Part shown: positions 28,688 to 38,674 of the stretch, in pieces
Numbering within the stretch: the stretch's first letter is position 1
How the letters are laid out: each line of letters starts with the position of its first letter
Origin: Deltaproteobacteria bacterium
GTDB taxonomy: Bacteria; Desulfobacterota; Desulfarculia; Adiutricales; Adiutricaceae
NCBI GenBank assembly: GCA_031271165.1
Contig: JAISWF010000275.1
Span: forward strand, 1-47,949
DNA: 47,949 nucleotides
Reading direction: 5' to 3'
Program-made: the position numbers and the translations under genes
The notes under the pieces: model-generated
Seen by the model: the letters and a program-made list of their open reading frames with translations, nothing else
Databases searched by the model: none
Told to the model about the DNA's origin: nothing

Positions 28688-31267
28688 TTAGTTTAAGTTA
28701 TTGGAGTCGAACATGTCATTGATGAGGAAGTCTTCTTCCGGAACCGAGGCCGCGACAGTTTCCGAAATCCCCGTCCCGACGGTTCCCGCTTTGTAGCAGA
28801 TCCCAAAAGCCCCGCCCGGTGTCATCTGGGCGTCATCGGGAACGGTAAAGTCAATGATTGGAACATCCTTAAGTACATCACTCATATAATACAAAAATAT
28901 CGGTCCGGCCGCCCGGCCTCCTACTTCGCCGACAGCTCGGGGCTTGAGCTGGTCGGTCCCCATCCAGACGGCGGTGACGTATTCGGGGGTAAAACCCACA
29001 AACCAGGCGTCGGATGCGTCGTTGGTGGTTCCGGTCTTCCCTCCAGCCGGCCGGTTTAAAGGCTTAACTGAGGTACCGGTCCCATGGGCGATCACTCCCC
29101 TGAGCATGGATGTCAGAACGCAGGCCGTGCCGGGGCTGATGGCCTGGTGGAAGACCGGCTCAAAGGAGCCTACTACTTGTCCGTGGCGATCTTCAATCCT
29201 GGTGATATAGCGCGGTTCCACCCGGCGTCCGAGGTTGGGGAAGGCTGAATAGGCGGCGATCATTTCCGGCATGGTCACCCCGTGGGCCCCTAGGGCCACG
29301 GATGGACTATGGGGTAGCTTAGTGGTGATTCCCAGATCGGCGGCCGTTTTATCAAGGGCTTCAAAGCCCATCCGTTGCAAAACTTTAATCGAAATCAGGT
29401 TACGGGAGGCTGTCAGCGCACTGTAGAGGTCCATGGGGCCCAAAAATTTCTGATCGCTGTTGAGCGGCTTCCAGCGGAGCCCGGTTGAGGGATCGTCCAT
29501 TACCACGGGCCCATCGATCATAACTGAGCCGGGGGTGAAACCGTTGTCCATGGCCGCAGTGTAGACGATGGGCTTAAATGAGGAGCCCGGTTGCCGTTGA
29601 CTTTGGGTGGCCCGGTTAAACTGACTTTCTCCAAAGTCTCGGCCTCCGACCATGGCCCTGACGCCGCCGTCAGTCAAATCCATGCTGAGTAAAGCCGCCT
29701 GGACATCGGTGCGCTGCTCAAGGATAAAGGAATAAGTGTTAACATTGGTTCCAGAAGCGATATCCTCAATGGTCGCCTGATGATCGGCCGTCGGGTTGGC
29801 GGAAGAAGCTGGTTCTGGGTCCAGTCTGACCCAGACGACGTCTCCCCGGCTGAGTTGTTTGGCCAGGGCACCTTTGGGCAGAATCCATTCCAAATTCTTT
29901 TTGACGATGTCCCCTTCAAAGCTGCCAACGGCCACGTGCAGAGTTTGGTTATCTTTAACTTTCAGGATAACTGCTTGGTAGAGGCGATCTGGTAAAACAA
30001 TTCCCAAAGACAGCTGGCTGTCAGTCAGCTCAAGGAAGTTCTGGATTTGCTGGTCGCTTTCCAGGTGCAGGATAGGCCCTTTAAAACCTCGGCGTCGAGA
30101 GTATTCCCAGAGGCCTCGGGCGACGGCTGCATCAGCCGCTTTTTGGGCATCAAGATTCAAAGTCGTGTAAACCCGCCAGCCGTCGTTGTAGAGACTATCT
30201 TCGCCTATTCTTTCAGCCAGAATACGTCTGACGTGCTCGGTAAAGTAGGGAGCGGCAATGATGTTGGGATTGGGGTGCTCTCCGACTACGTTTAAAACCT
30301 CAGTGGAGGCCATCTGGGCCTCCTCCATGGTAATAAAACCAACGTTGACCATGCGTTCAAGGACGTGGAGCTGGCGCTTTCTGGCCTCCTCGGGATGTCT
30401 GATTGGATTTTTACCTTCTGGAGATTGAGTAAAGCCTGCTAACATGGCTGCTTCCGCCACTGTGAGCTGTTCTATGTGCTTGTCAAAATATGTCTGGGCC
30501 GCCGCCTCGACTCCATAGGCTCCCAGGCCAAGGTAAATTTGGTTGAGATAAATTTCTAAAATTTGGTCTTTGGATAAAATGGCCTCCAGCCGAATGGCCA
30601 GGATTATTTCCCGGATTTTTCTCTCAATCTTTCTTTCGCTGGTTAGAAGCAAACCCCTGACCACCTGCTGGGTTATAGTTGAGGCCCCTTGAAGTTGATT
30701 GTCGAACAGAGATTTGTAAGCCGCTCGGATGATGGCCGGTGGATCAATGCCTCCGTGCCGGTAGAATTTGGCGTCCTCGGTGGCTAGAAAGGCCTCCCTG
30801 ACTATTAAGGGGATTTCGGAAAGAGGTTTGACTATCCGGCGTTCGTGGCTGTATTCCCCGATAACTTGGCCATCAAGGCTATAAAAATAAGTGACGGTTT
30901 TCGGTTGGTAAAATTTTAAGCTTTCGACACTGGGAAGATTTTGGGAGAAATAAGCATAGGCAATGAATATGACCGTCAGACCGGCGATGATTAGACCTAG
31001 CCCGCCCCAAAAGACTGCCAACCAAAATCGAATCCAAAGACTGCCTGATTTTTTTGGCCGGTTTTTGATTTTGGGGAGTTTGGCCTCAGGTACCATCTGG
31101 CCAGGGGTGGTTTTTTTTAGCCGTCCGTTAGGGCGGGGGGCACTAGGCTCCTCGGACAGCTCATCTAAGCTGATGTCCTGGGCCAACTGTTTGAGTTGTT
31201 CAGTGTCAGAATCATCAAGGTCGGATTGAAAGGGAGGATTTTGATTATTGCTATTCGAATCGGTCAA
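28688..31267 (-). CDS. mrcA: penicillin-binding protein 1A (bifunctional transglycosylase/transpeptidase)
   Basis: GT51 'ATEDAKFYRHGGIDPPAIIRA ... GASTITQQVVRGLLLTSERKIERKIREIILAIRLE', transpeptidase 'RQPGSSFKPIVYTAAMD', 'SRN', 'GGKTGTTNDASDAWFVGFTPEYVTAVWMGTD'. Confidence 0.96.
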   Translation of the reverse strand: MTDSNSNNQNPPFQSDLDDSDTEQLKQLAQDISLDELSEEPSAPRPNGRLKKTTPGQMVPEAKLPKIKNRPKKSGSLWIRFWLAVFWGGLGLIIAGLTVIFIAYAYFSQNLPSVESLKFYQPKTVTYFYSLDGQVIGEYSHERRIVKPLSEIPLIVREAFLATEDAKFYRHGGIDPPAIIRAAYKSLFDNQLQGASTITQQVVRGLLLTSERKIERKIREIILAIRLEAILSKDQILEIYLNQIYLGLGAYGVEAAAQTYFDKHIEQLTVAEAAMLAGFTQSPEGKNPIRHPEEARKRQLHVLERMVNVGFITMEEAQMASTEVLNVVGEHPNPNIIAAPYFTEHVRRILAERIGEDSLYNDGWRVYTTLNLDAQKAADAAVARGLWEYSRRRGFKGPILHLESDQQIQNFLELTDSQLSLGIVLPDRLYQAVILKVKDNQTLHVAVGSFEGDIVKKNLEWILPKGALAKQLSRGDVVWVRLDPEPASSANPTADHQATIEDIASGTNVNTYSFILEQRTDVQAALLSMDLTDGGVRAMVGGRDFGESQFNRATQSQRQPGSSFKPIVYTAAMDNGFTPGSVMIDGPVVMDDPSTGLRWKPLNSDQKFLGPMDLYSALTASRNLISIKVLQRMGFEALDKTAADLGITTKLPHSPSVALGAHGVTMPEMIAAYSAFPNLGRRVEPRYITRIEDRHGQVVGSFEPVFHQAISPGTACVLTSMLRGVIAHGTGTSVKPLNRPAGGKTGTTNDASDAWFVGFTPEYVTAVWMGTDQLKPRAVGEVGGRAAGPIFLYYMSDVLKDVPIIDFTVPDDAQMTPGGAFGICYKAGTVGTGISETVAASVPEEDFLINDMFDSNNLN

Positions 31268-31460
31268 GAAAAAAACCCCAGGTAAATGATATGTTGTTTG
31301 GCTGGCCGGCGGTGGCGAAACACAGCGGGCGTATCAGGAGCCGGACTTGCCCTATTATATAGTTTTATGAGGTCAAATGCGGAAAAAAAAGTGAAGTTTT
31401 TGTGGAGATTTTATGGCGGCTGAGGCTGAAAAAAAAGGCGGGCCTAAAGCGCCGGAAATA

Positions 31461-31699
31461 TCAAATTAAAATTAAAAACACCCAAAGGGTGGCCACCAAA
31501 AAAGCCAGTCGCATCTCGTAGGTTAGCCCAAGTCTGGAGCTCTCAGGACCAACAATTTTTGGTTGAGCATTGATTAGGATAAGCTTGGGCTGCACTGGAC
31601 TGGGCCGGCCTGAGCTGAACTTCCGGCGGCAGCGGTTTGGTCCTGGCCAGCTGGGCCGATTTTCGGCAGCTTCCGTTGGGCCTTGGAGAAGATGTCCAT
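31461..31699 (-). pseudogene. possible frameshifted small membrane-anchored protein downstream of polA
   Basis: MDIFSKAQRKLPKIGPAGQDQTAAAGSSAQAGP... in one frame, and '...PVQPKLILINAQPKIVGPESSRLGLTYEMRLAFLVATLWVFLILI*' with a terminal TM segment in the -1 frame. Confidence 0.35.
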
Positions 31700-31724
31700 A
31701 ATTCTGGGGGCTGAAAAGCTGGCT

Positions 31725-34676
31725 TTAGGCGTGGACCCAGGCGTTTGCAGAGGCCACATCGACTTTCAAAGGCACTTTCAGGGGGCCGGTTTTTTCATCC
31801 AAAAAGTCGTTAGCCGCCTCAGTCATTTGTTTGGCAACTAAACTTTTGACCTCAGTCAGTTCCTCATCGGGAACCTCCAAAATCAATTCGTCATGGACCT
31901 GCAGGATAATTTTTGATTTAAGCTTTAGGCGGGTCAGCTCGCGATCTACAGCCAGCATGGCCATCTTGATGATATCAGCGGCCGTACCCTGAATGGGAGT
32001 GTTAATGGCCATGCGTTCGGCTTCCCGTTTGGCTGGTCCCAGGGAGTTGATGCTCGGCAAATACCTTCTCCGCCCAAAAAGGGTAGAGACCTGGCCGGTT
32101 TTTTCGGCCGCCGCCTTGGTGTTCTCAATGAAGGCTCTTACCCCTGGGAAACGCTTGAAATAACTGCTGATAAAATTTTTGGCCTGGGTCTGAGAAATGT
32201 CCAGTCTTTTGGCCAGACCGAAAGCCCCCTGGCCGTAAATGATCCCGAAGTTGATAGTCTTGGCCTCCCGCCTTTTGTCACTGGTGATCTGATCGAGGGG
32301 CAGCGAAAACATCAAAGAAGCCGTCTGGGAGTGGATGTCCTCATCGTTTAAAAAGGCATTGATTAAAGCCTGGTCTCCAGAGAAATGGGCCATGACCCTG
32401 AGTTCAATCTGAGAGTAGTCGGCCGAGACCAGCTTAGAGCCGGCAGGAGCAATAAAAGCGGCCCGGATGCGGCGCCCTTCTTCGGTTCTGGCCGGTATGT
32501 TCTGAAGGTTGGGGTCTGAAGATGACAGACGGCCAGTAGCGGTCAGAGCCTGGTTGTAGGAAGTGTGGATTCGGCCGGTGGCCGGATTAACCGCCAGTGG
32601 GAGCTTGTCGGCGTAGGTGGTTTTGAGTTTAAACATCTCCCGCCAGTCTAAAATCTCCTGGGCAATGGGATAGAGAGTGGCCAGCTCGGTTAAAACTTCG
32701 TTGTCGGTGGAGAAACTGGTTTTCTTGGCGGTCTTTTTCTTGCTCTCCAGGCCGAGCTCGACAAAAAGAATCTCGGCCAACTGCTTGGGGGAGGCGGGGT
32801 TAAAGACCCGACCGGCCAGGGAGTGGATTTTGGCGACCTTCTTTTCCAAGGCCGAGCTGAGTTCTTCGCTCAAGGCGTTTAAGACGCTGCAGTCAATTAA
32901 GACCCCGGTCTCCTCCATGCGGCCTAACAGTTCTTCAAGGGGGAGCTCAACCCGGTCATAGAGCCGCTCAAGGGCCGGGACCTTGTTGAGCTGACTTCTC
33001 AGAAGCGGGCCCAGGCGCCGCGTCAAATCGGCGTCTTCAGCTGAGTAGCGGCAGGCCAGATCCGGCTGGACAAAGGAGAAATCTTTTTTGGGATCCGGGA
33101 CTACCTCCCGAAAGGCAATGGCCTTGTGGGTTAAAAAGCGCATCGACAGGGCATCAAGGCCATGACGATCATCAGGGTTTAAAAGGTAAGAGGCCAGCAT
33201 GGGATCGTCGGCTGGAACGGGAAGTTTCAAGCCATGGCGGGACAGGATATGCCAGTCGAATTTAGCATGCTGGCCGACCTTTGGGGGTAAAGGGCCGGTC
33301 AGATACGGGCCGATACTGGTGACGATTTTTTCCCACGGCTGGTTGACTTCGCTGCTGGTCTGATGGGTCACCGGGATATAAAAGGCTTCATTTTCACCGG
33401 TAGCCAGGCTCATCCCGACGATGGCCGCTTGGCTTGGGTGGATAGAGTTGGTTTCCAAATCAACGGCCAGTGGGCCGGAGCCGAGTTTGTCCAGGGCGTT
33501 TAAAAGGCGCTGCCAGCCTTCTTGCCCGTCCACCAAAACGTAGCGGTCGTAGTTAACGGTTTCGCTGACTGCGTCAAGGCCTGCGTCAGAAGAGGTAATA
33601 AGTTGGTCTAAAGAACTCTCCACTGCCTCGGTGCCGATTGGGGGTTTGGCCGGAAAGAGCCGGCCGGGAGTGAAATCAGTTGACAGGGTCTGGGGGCGAG
33701 AGGCCGTCCCCTGAGCCCGATTGGGCGAATCTTGATGTTCCTCACCGGTAGCCGCTTTGGGGGGGGCGGTTTTAGCGGCGGCTGGCTCGGAAAAGCCTGG
33801 AAAAAGGTTGGGTCCCAGATCCTTTAAAAAACGCCCGAACTGGAGATCTTTAAAAAGGCGGTTGAGGGCCGCAAAGTCTGGCGCTGAACGGACCAAGTCG
33901 CCGATTGTGGCTGGGGGCACCAGAGCTTCCCCCAGCAGGGCCAGGCGCCGCGATAAGCGGGCTGATTGTTCATACTCGGCCAGCCGATCTTTAAGTTTGA
34001 CGTTGGTGAGGGTCGAGAGATTTTGGTAAAGATTATCAATGGTCCCAAATTCGCTGATCAGCTTTTGAGCAGTCTTTTCTCCGACTTTGGGGACTCCTAT
34101 GATGTTGTCGGTGGGATCACCCATTAAGGCTTGCATATCAATAAAAGCAGCCGGCTCAATCCCGAAGCGGGTCCGGAAAACGGCTTCGGTCATGGCCGAG
34201 GATTTTTTGGGATCGGGATCGTACATCGATACATCGGCCGACAACAACTGGTAGAAATCCTTGTCCCCTGAGACGATGACCACCTGATGGCCTTGGGAGG
34301 TGGCCAGCCCGCACAGCGAAGCGATCAGGTCGTCGGCTTCAAATTCTGGCTTTTCTATCGTAAATAGTCCCATGGCCCTAACAATATCGCGGATACTGGT
34401 TTGCTGGGCTATCAGGTCCGGCTCCATGGGTTTGCGCTTGGCCTTGTATTCGGGATAGAGCTTGTGGCGGTGAGTGGGACCTCGGCTGTCATAAACCACG
34501 GCCAAGTAGGTGGGTTTTTTGTCCTTCAGCAGTTTAATCAGAGTCGCAGTAAAACCGTAGGCCGCACCAGTGGGGCGGCCGTCAAAAGTGGTCAAATTTT
34601 TGATGGCGTGATAAGCCCGGTGGATAAAAGCGCTGGCATCCATTAAGTAAACAATGTTGTCCGATTGTTGAGCCAT
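31725..34676 (-). CDS. polA: DNA polymerase I
   Basis: 5'-3' exonuclease N-terminus, proofreading motifs 'VDLETNSIHPSQ', 'KVGQHAKFDWHIL', 'YSAEDADLTRRL', polymerase motifs 'DYSQIELRVMAHFSGD', 'RREAKTINFGIIYGQGAFGL', 'QVHDELILEVP'. Confidence 0.98.
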   Translation of the reverse strand: MAQQSDNIVYLMDASAFIHRAYHAIKNLTTFDGRPTGAAYGFTATLIKLLKDKKPTYLAVVYDSRGPTHRHKLYPEYKAKRKPMEPDLIAQQTSIRDIVRAMGLFTIEKPEFEADDLIASLCGLATSQGHQVVIVSGDKDFYQLLSADVSMYDPDPKKSSAMTEAVFRTRFGIEPAAFIDMQALMGDPTDNIIGVPKVGEKTAQKLISEFGTIDNLYQNLSTLTNVKLKDRLAEYEQSARLSRRLALLGEALVPPATIGDLVRSAPDFAALNRLFKDLQFGRFLKDLGPNLFPGFSEPAAAKTAPPKAATGEEHQDSPNRAQGTASRPQTLSTDFTPGRLFPAKPPIGTEAVESSLDQLITSSDAGLDAVSETVNYDRYVLVDGQEGWQRLLNALDKLGSGPLAVDLETNSIHPSQAAIVGMSLATGENEAFYIPVTHQTSSEVNQPWEKIVTSIGPYLTGPLPPKVGQHAKFDWHILSRHGLKLPVPADDPMLASYLLNPDDRHGLDALSMRFLTHKAIAFREVVPDPKKDFSFVQPDLACRYSAEDADLTRRLGPLLRSQLNKVPALERLYDRVELPLEELLGRMEETGVLIDCSVLNALSEELSSALEKKVAKIHSLAGRVFNPASPKQLAEILFVELGLESKKKTAKKTSFSTDNEVLTELATLYPIAQEILDWREMFKLKTTYADKLPLAVNPATGRIHTSYNQALTATGRLSSSDPNLQNIPARTEEGRRIRAAFIAPAGSKLVSADYSQIELRVMAHFSGDQALINAFLNDEDIHSQTASLMFSLPLDQITSDKRREAKTINFGIIYGQGAFGLAKRLDISQTQAKNFISSYFKRFPGVRAFIENTKAAAEKTGQVSTLFGRRRYLPSINSLGPAKREAERMAINTPIQGTAADIIKMAMLAVDRELTRLKLKSKIILQVHDELILEVPDEELTEVKSLVAKQMTEAANDFLDEKTGPLKVPLKVDVASANAWVHA

Positions 34677-34748
34677 GGGCGTTCCTTTTTGAGGAATTTA
34701 TTTTGATTGGAAAATTAAAAGCAATACTTCAGGATTGACGGCACAAAT

Positions 34749-35846
34749 TCAGGGCACTGGTATTGGCCGCACCTTAAGGCTTGGGGCCCGGGAGCGGACC
34801 GGTTCGGCTAAATAATCGATCGGATTTTCATCAAAGTCATAATACCAGCCATCCCAGCCAGGATCCAGAGTCCAGATGCGCTCGGCCAAGGGTGGGTGGG
34901 AGCTGAAAAAGGTATGTTTCTCCGGTTGAGCCAAAAAGAAGTGGTTAAGACCGGGGACAGAGCCGGATTTTATGAGGCTGCCCTGGCTGAGGCCGCCGAT
35001 TTTTTTCAGCACCCCGGCTAAAGAGGCTGAGTTTCGGGTAAACTGAACAGCAGAGGCATCGGCCAGCATCTCCCGGCGCCGACTAAAGGCGGCCTGAAGG
35101 AGGCGGCCCATAAAGGTGCCGAGGAACCCAAGGGCTACCATGGCCAAGACGACAAGAATGATTCGGCCGTTTCTAACTCTTAGCAGCAAATTTCGGCCGG
35201 TCGTTTGGAGCCAGAAAAGCCCGTGGAGCCAGCCGGCCATGATAGTAAAATGTCTCATGTCGCCGTTAAGGATGTGACTGAATTCGTGGGCGATCAGGGC
35301 CGACAATTCGTCGCGGTCCAGATACCTTAACGCTCCATAGCTTACCAAAACCGCCGCATCATCGGAGGTCAGGCCAGCCGCCATGGCGTTGATGCCGTTT
35401 TCGGCTGGCAGAATATAAAGATCAGGTTCGGAAATGGAGGCCGCCAAACTCATTTCAGCAATGATGTTGCGAAGTCTTTTTTCGCATTCCAGGCCCGCTC
35501 TGGTGCCCAGGATGCCGTCGGGGGACAAGGGGGTGCCTCCGAGTTTGGTGGCGATAAATGTTGACCCCCCCTGATGAATTTGACGGATCTGCAACAGTGA
35601 CAAGATGATGATGGCCAACAGAAAAAAACCGGTAATTATCAGGGCCCGCTTGTCGAATGACCAAATGGTTGCCTTGGGGTCAAGTGGGGTGCGAGAATCG
35701 TACAAGTAAATTTGCCAAAACCTGATAACCAAGTAGAACAAACAAGACCAAAGTATCATCACCATGATGAACGACAACCCGAAGAGAGTGCTAAAGCGCC
35801 GGCTCTCTTCTTGGGACTGAAAAAAATTAAAGGTATTTTGAGTCAT
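34749..35846 (-). CDS. M48-family (HtpX-like) membrane metallopeptidase
   Basis: 'SALIAHEFSHILNGDMRH' HExxH motif, N-terminal TMs, 'SRRREMLADASAVQFTRN'. Confidence 0.92.
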   Translation of the reverse strand: MTQNTFNFFQSQEESRRFSTLFGLSFIMVMILWSCLFYLVIRFWQIYLYDSRTPLDPKATIWSFDKRALIITGFFLLAIIILSLLQIRQIHQGGSTFIATKLGGTPLSPDGILGTRAGLECEKRLRNIIAEMSLAASISEPDLYILPAENGINAMAAGLTSDDAAVLVSYGALRYLDRDELSALIAHEFSHILNGDMRHFTIMAGWLHGLFWLQTTGRNLLLRVRNGRIILVVLAMVALGFLGTFMGRLLQAAFSRRREMLADASAVQFTRNSASLAGVLKKIGGLSQGSLIKSGSVPGLNHFFLAQPEKHTFFSSHPPLAERIWTLDPGWDGWYYDFDENPIDYLAEPVRSRAPSLKVRPIPVP

Positions 35847-35941
35847 GCTTTTCGTCCCGACTCGGCTGGACGCCTTAATTTTTAAGGTGTTCGGCTTTTG
35901 GTTTCACACCTGAAGCGTCGGTTAATATTCAATCCAAGGTT

Positions 35942-36559
35942 TCATGGATTAGCCGGAGGGGTTAGGGTAAAGCGAACCGGTTCGGCTTGGGTTGGGTCGG
36001 TCAGAACCCACAGGTTGGCCGGCAGAAAGCCAAAGAGGCCAGCAAAGAGCACTGACGGGAAAACCTCCCGAGCCTGGTTGTACTCCATGACCAGGTAGTT
36101 GTAAGAAGAGCGGGCCAAGCTGATTTGATCCTCGGTTTTGGTCAGTTCGTTCATTAGCTCACTTATGGTAGAGTCGGCTTTGAGATTGGGATAACTTTCC
36201 ACCACCACCATCAGTTGAGATAAAATTCCCGAAAGGCTACTGTCGGCCTCAGACAGTCTTTTGAGAGCGCCGGCCTGGGAGGGGTCACCAGAGGCACTCT
36301 GGCGGGCCTGAGCGGCGACGTTGCGGGCTTTGATGACCGCATCTAAGGTCTGGCTTTCATGGGCTAGATAAGCCCGGGAACTTTCAACTAAATTTGGGAT
36401 CAGATCGTAGCGGCGCTTGAGTTGGACATCGATCTGGGCAAAGGAGGCTTGAAAGGCATTTTTAGCTTTGACCAAGCGGTTATAGATGAGCGCCAGAAGC
36501 CCACCTATTATGCCCAAAATTACCACTAAAACCAGGAGAAAAAGTAAGACAGAGGTCAT
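35942..36559 (-). CDS. LemA family protein
   Basis: N-terminal TM then 'YNRLVKAKNAFQASFAQIDVQLKRRYDLIPNLVESSRAYLAHESQTLDAVIKARN'. Confidence 0.93.
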   Translation of the reverse strand: MTSVLLFLLVLVVILGIIGGLLALIYNRLVKAKNAFQASFAQIDVQLKRRYDLIPNLVESSRAYLAHESQTLDAVIKARNVAAQARQSASGDPSQAGALKRLSEADSSLSGILSQLMVVVESYPNLKADSTISELMNELTKTEDQISLARSSYNYLVMEYNQAREVFPSVLFAGLFGFLPANLWVLTDPTQAEPVRFTLTPPANP

Positions 36560-36707
36560 AATAATTCCTTATTCTGGCATTTATTGGCGCACAAAAGGTT
36601 AAGAAAATAACCTTTAAGCAAAAGGTCAAATAAGCCAAGCGGCTTTCTGGCCAAAAGAGCCGACGACGCTGGGACTAAGGCCCTAATTAAAACCTTCCGA
36701 CGACAGC

Positions 36708-37340
36708 TCACCGGTCATCAAGTTCCAGCCTTTTGAGAGGGGTGGTGCTGGGGGTTATGGTTTCGGACGGGTTGATTTTCCACAGTCCCGCCGGCCCGAA
36801 CCCGAAAACAGAGGAAAATAGGACGGCCGGAAACATCTCTCTGGCTTGATTGTAGGACATGACTGCATCGTTATATGCCTGCCGGGCGAAGCTGATGCGG
36901 TTTTCGGTGCTCCGGAGATCTTCGGTCAAATTGGCGACCGTTCGGTCGGCTTTAAGATCGGGGTAACTTTCTATGACCGCCCTCAGTTGGGTCAAGGCCG
37001 AGGACAGGGCCGTATCAGCTTGACCCAAGAGCATTAGGGCTGGGACTTGGGTGGGATCCCCATTGGTGCTCAGGCGAGCTCCAGAAGCGGCATTACGGGC
37101 GTTGATTACCGTCTCCAAAGTAATTCGTTCATGGCCCAGGTAAGCTCTAGTACTTTCGACCAGACTTGGGATCAAATCATAACGCCGTTTAAGCTGGACA
37201 TCGATCTGGGAAAAAGCGTTGGTGTAACGATTTTTTAGGACCACTAAACGGTTATAAACAACCAGCAGAACAATAGCCAGAATAAACAGTATTAAAGCTA
37301 AAGTCAATAAAAAAAGTATTAAAGAGCCCATGGAGATCAC
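36708..37340 (-). CDS. LemA family protein (second paralog)
   Basis: 'YNRLVVLKNRYTNAFSQIDVQLKRRYDLIPSLVESTRAYLGHERITLETVINARNAA'. Confidence 0.93.
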   Translation of the reverse strand: MISMGSLILFLLTLALILFILAIVLLVVYNRLVVLKNRYTNAFSQIDVQLKRRYDLIPSLVESTRAYLGHERITLETVINARNAASGARLSTNGDPTQVPALMLLGQADTALSSALTQLRAVIESYPDLKADRTVANLTEDLRSTENRISFARQAYNDAVMSYNQAREMFPAVLFSSVFGFGPAGLWKINPSETITPSTTPLKRLELDDR

Positions 37341-37746
37341 CTAAAAATTTATGATATTTTTTTGGAAATTACCAATTGATATATGTCAACATACAGAATT
37401 AAAAATTTACTTTTAGAATACAGTTATAATTAAGAAAATATTTGTTAGCTTGATGTTTAAGGTGATTAAAAGGCCAACGGCTGGCCGGCTGAACCGCCGT
37501 CAATTAAAAGGTCCTGGGTTTTCGGTTTAGACTAACGGATCCAGCTTAGCAACTGAGCGGAAAGCTAGTTAGAAAGCCAGTTAAAACCGGTCTCACCAGA
37601 AAGTCTGTTCGAAATGTTCTCTTGGCCAAGGTAATTTTGGCCATTAGCCACTAGGCTGATGGCTAATAGCTGCGGTCAACAAATTTGCTGCGGGAGACAT
37701 CAGCCCGGCCGGAACAGTGCGGGCCGATTAATTTCAAACACTACGG

Positions 37747-38643
37747 TCAGGGGATATTGAGGTTGGCCCCGACCGGAGCGACTGTGGTCAAAAGGTGTGG
37801 GTTCATGGCCCGGAAGGTCTTGTAATCCACCTTGTATTGAGCGGCCAGACTTTTGATGTCGGCCGAAGCCTCTAGACGGATCCGTTTAGTCGACAGAATC
37901 GACCAGCCTTTGGTCAAGGTGTAGCCATACACATGAGGATTTGAGTAAAGAACTTTTCCGGCCAAGACTTGGTTGAAAAACTTTTCCGCTGATTCTTCGA
38001 CATAGAGGCGATAATAGTCTTTTTCCCCATCCGCTTGGGTCAGGGCGGTGAGCAGGGCTCTTTGGTCGATGAAGGCCGCCAAGGCCAAGGTCCAGGACCC
38101 CAATGCATTTTTTAGAGCGGCAATTTTGGCTGCTGCCGCCTGGGATGAGGCCACCGGGTCAAGGCGTTCGTCGATTCTATTATTGACGATTAGGCCGGCT
38201 TCAGTGGCCTCGTGAGCAGTCATCCGCCACATGCCCCGCCGGCCTGCGGCCAGGAAGAGAGGGTCGAGATTGGTCAGGGTCATGGGCAGGAACTTGAAAT
38301 CAGCCGGCACATTCTGAGATTCCAAGGCCGCCGTGATAACCGGCAGATATCGTTCTGACCGTCTTAATGTGAGCCAGACTCTGGATTTGGCTTCCGAGAT
38401 AAGTAAAAGCTCCTGATCGAGTCCCTCGTGGACCTCCAGCCGGGACATGGCCACAGGTTCGCCGGCAAAGTTTAGGGCCATGGCTGAAGCAAAGGCCGGA
38501 GAATACAACAGAGCGGGGATCAAAGAAAGGAGAAGAAACCGGAATATAGACGGTGAGCCGGTCCGACCGGCTGAACGGCGCCGGGCGGGCAAGTCCGCCC
38601 GGGAGCTAAAGCCGGGGATTTTTATGGTACGGCAAGCGATCAT
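37747..38643 (-). CDS. MltD-like lytic-transglycosylase-fold protein with C-terminal LysM; probably catalytically altered
   Basis: 'RYLPVITAALESQNVPADFKFLPMTLTNLDPLFLAAGRRGMWRMTAHEATEAGL ... VASSQAAAAKIAALKNALGSWTLALAAF' tracks MltD; LysM-like 'ADIKSLAAQYKVDYKTFRAMNPHL'. Confidence 0.7.
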   Translation of the reverse strand: MIACRTIKIPGFSSRADLPARRRSAGRTGSPSIFRFLLLSLIPALLYSPAFASAMALNFAGEPVAMSRLEVHEGLDQELLLISEAKSRVWLTLRRSERYLPVITAALESQNVPADFKFLPMTLTNLDPLFLAAGRRGMWRMTAHEATEAGLIVNNRIDERLDPVASSQAAAAKIAALKNALGSWTLALAAFIDQRALLTALTQADGEKDYYRLYVEESAEKFFNQVLAGKVLYSNPHVYGYTLTKGWSILSTKRIRLEASADIKSLAAQYKVDYKTFRAMNPHLLTTVAPVGANLNIP

Positions 38644-38674
38644 TGATACCTCTCAGGGTCATGATAAGCTGAAC

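Noticed and set aside
31574-31759. 61 aa ORF starting inside polA
   Set aside because: The upstream start overlaps polA; only the internal start at 31699 plus the frameshifted tail makes sense, and it is treated as a possible pseudogene.
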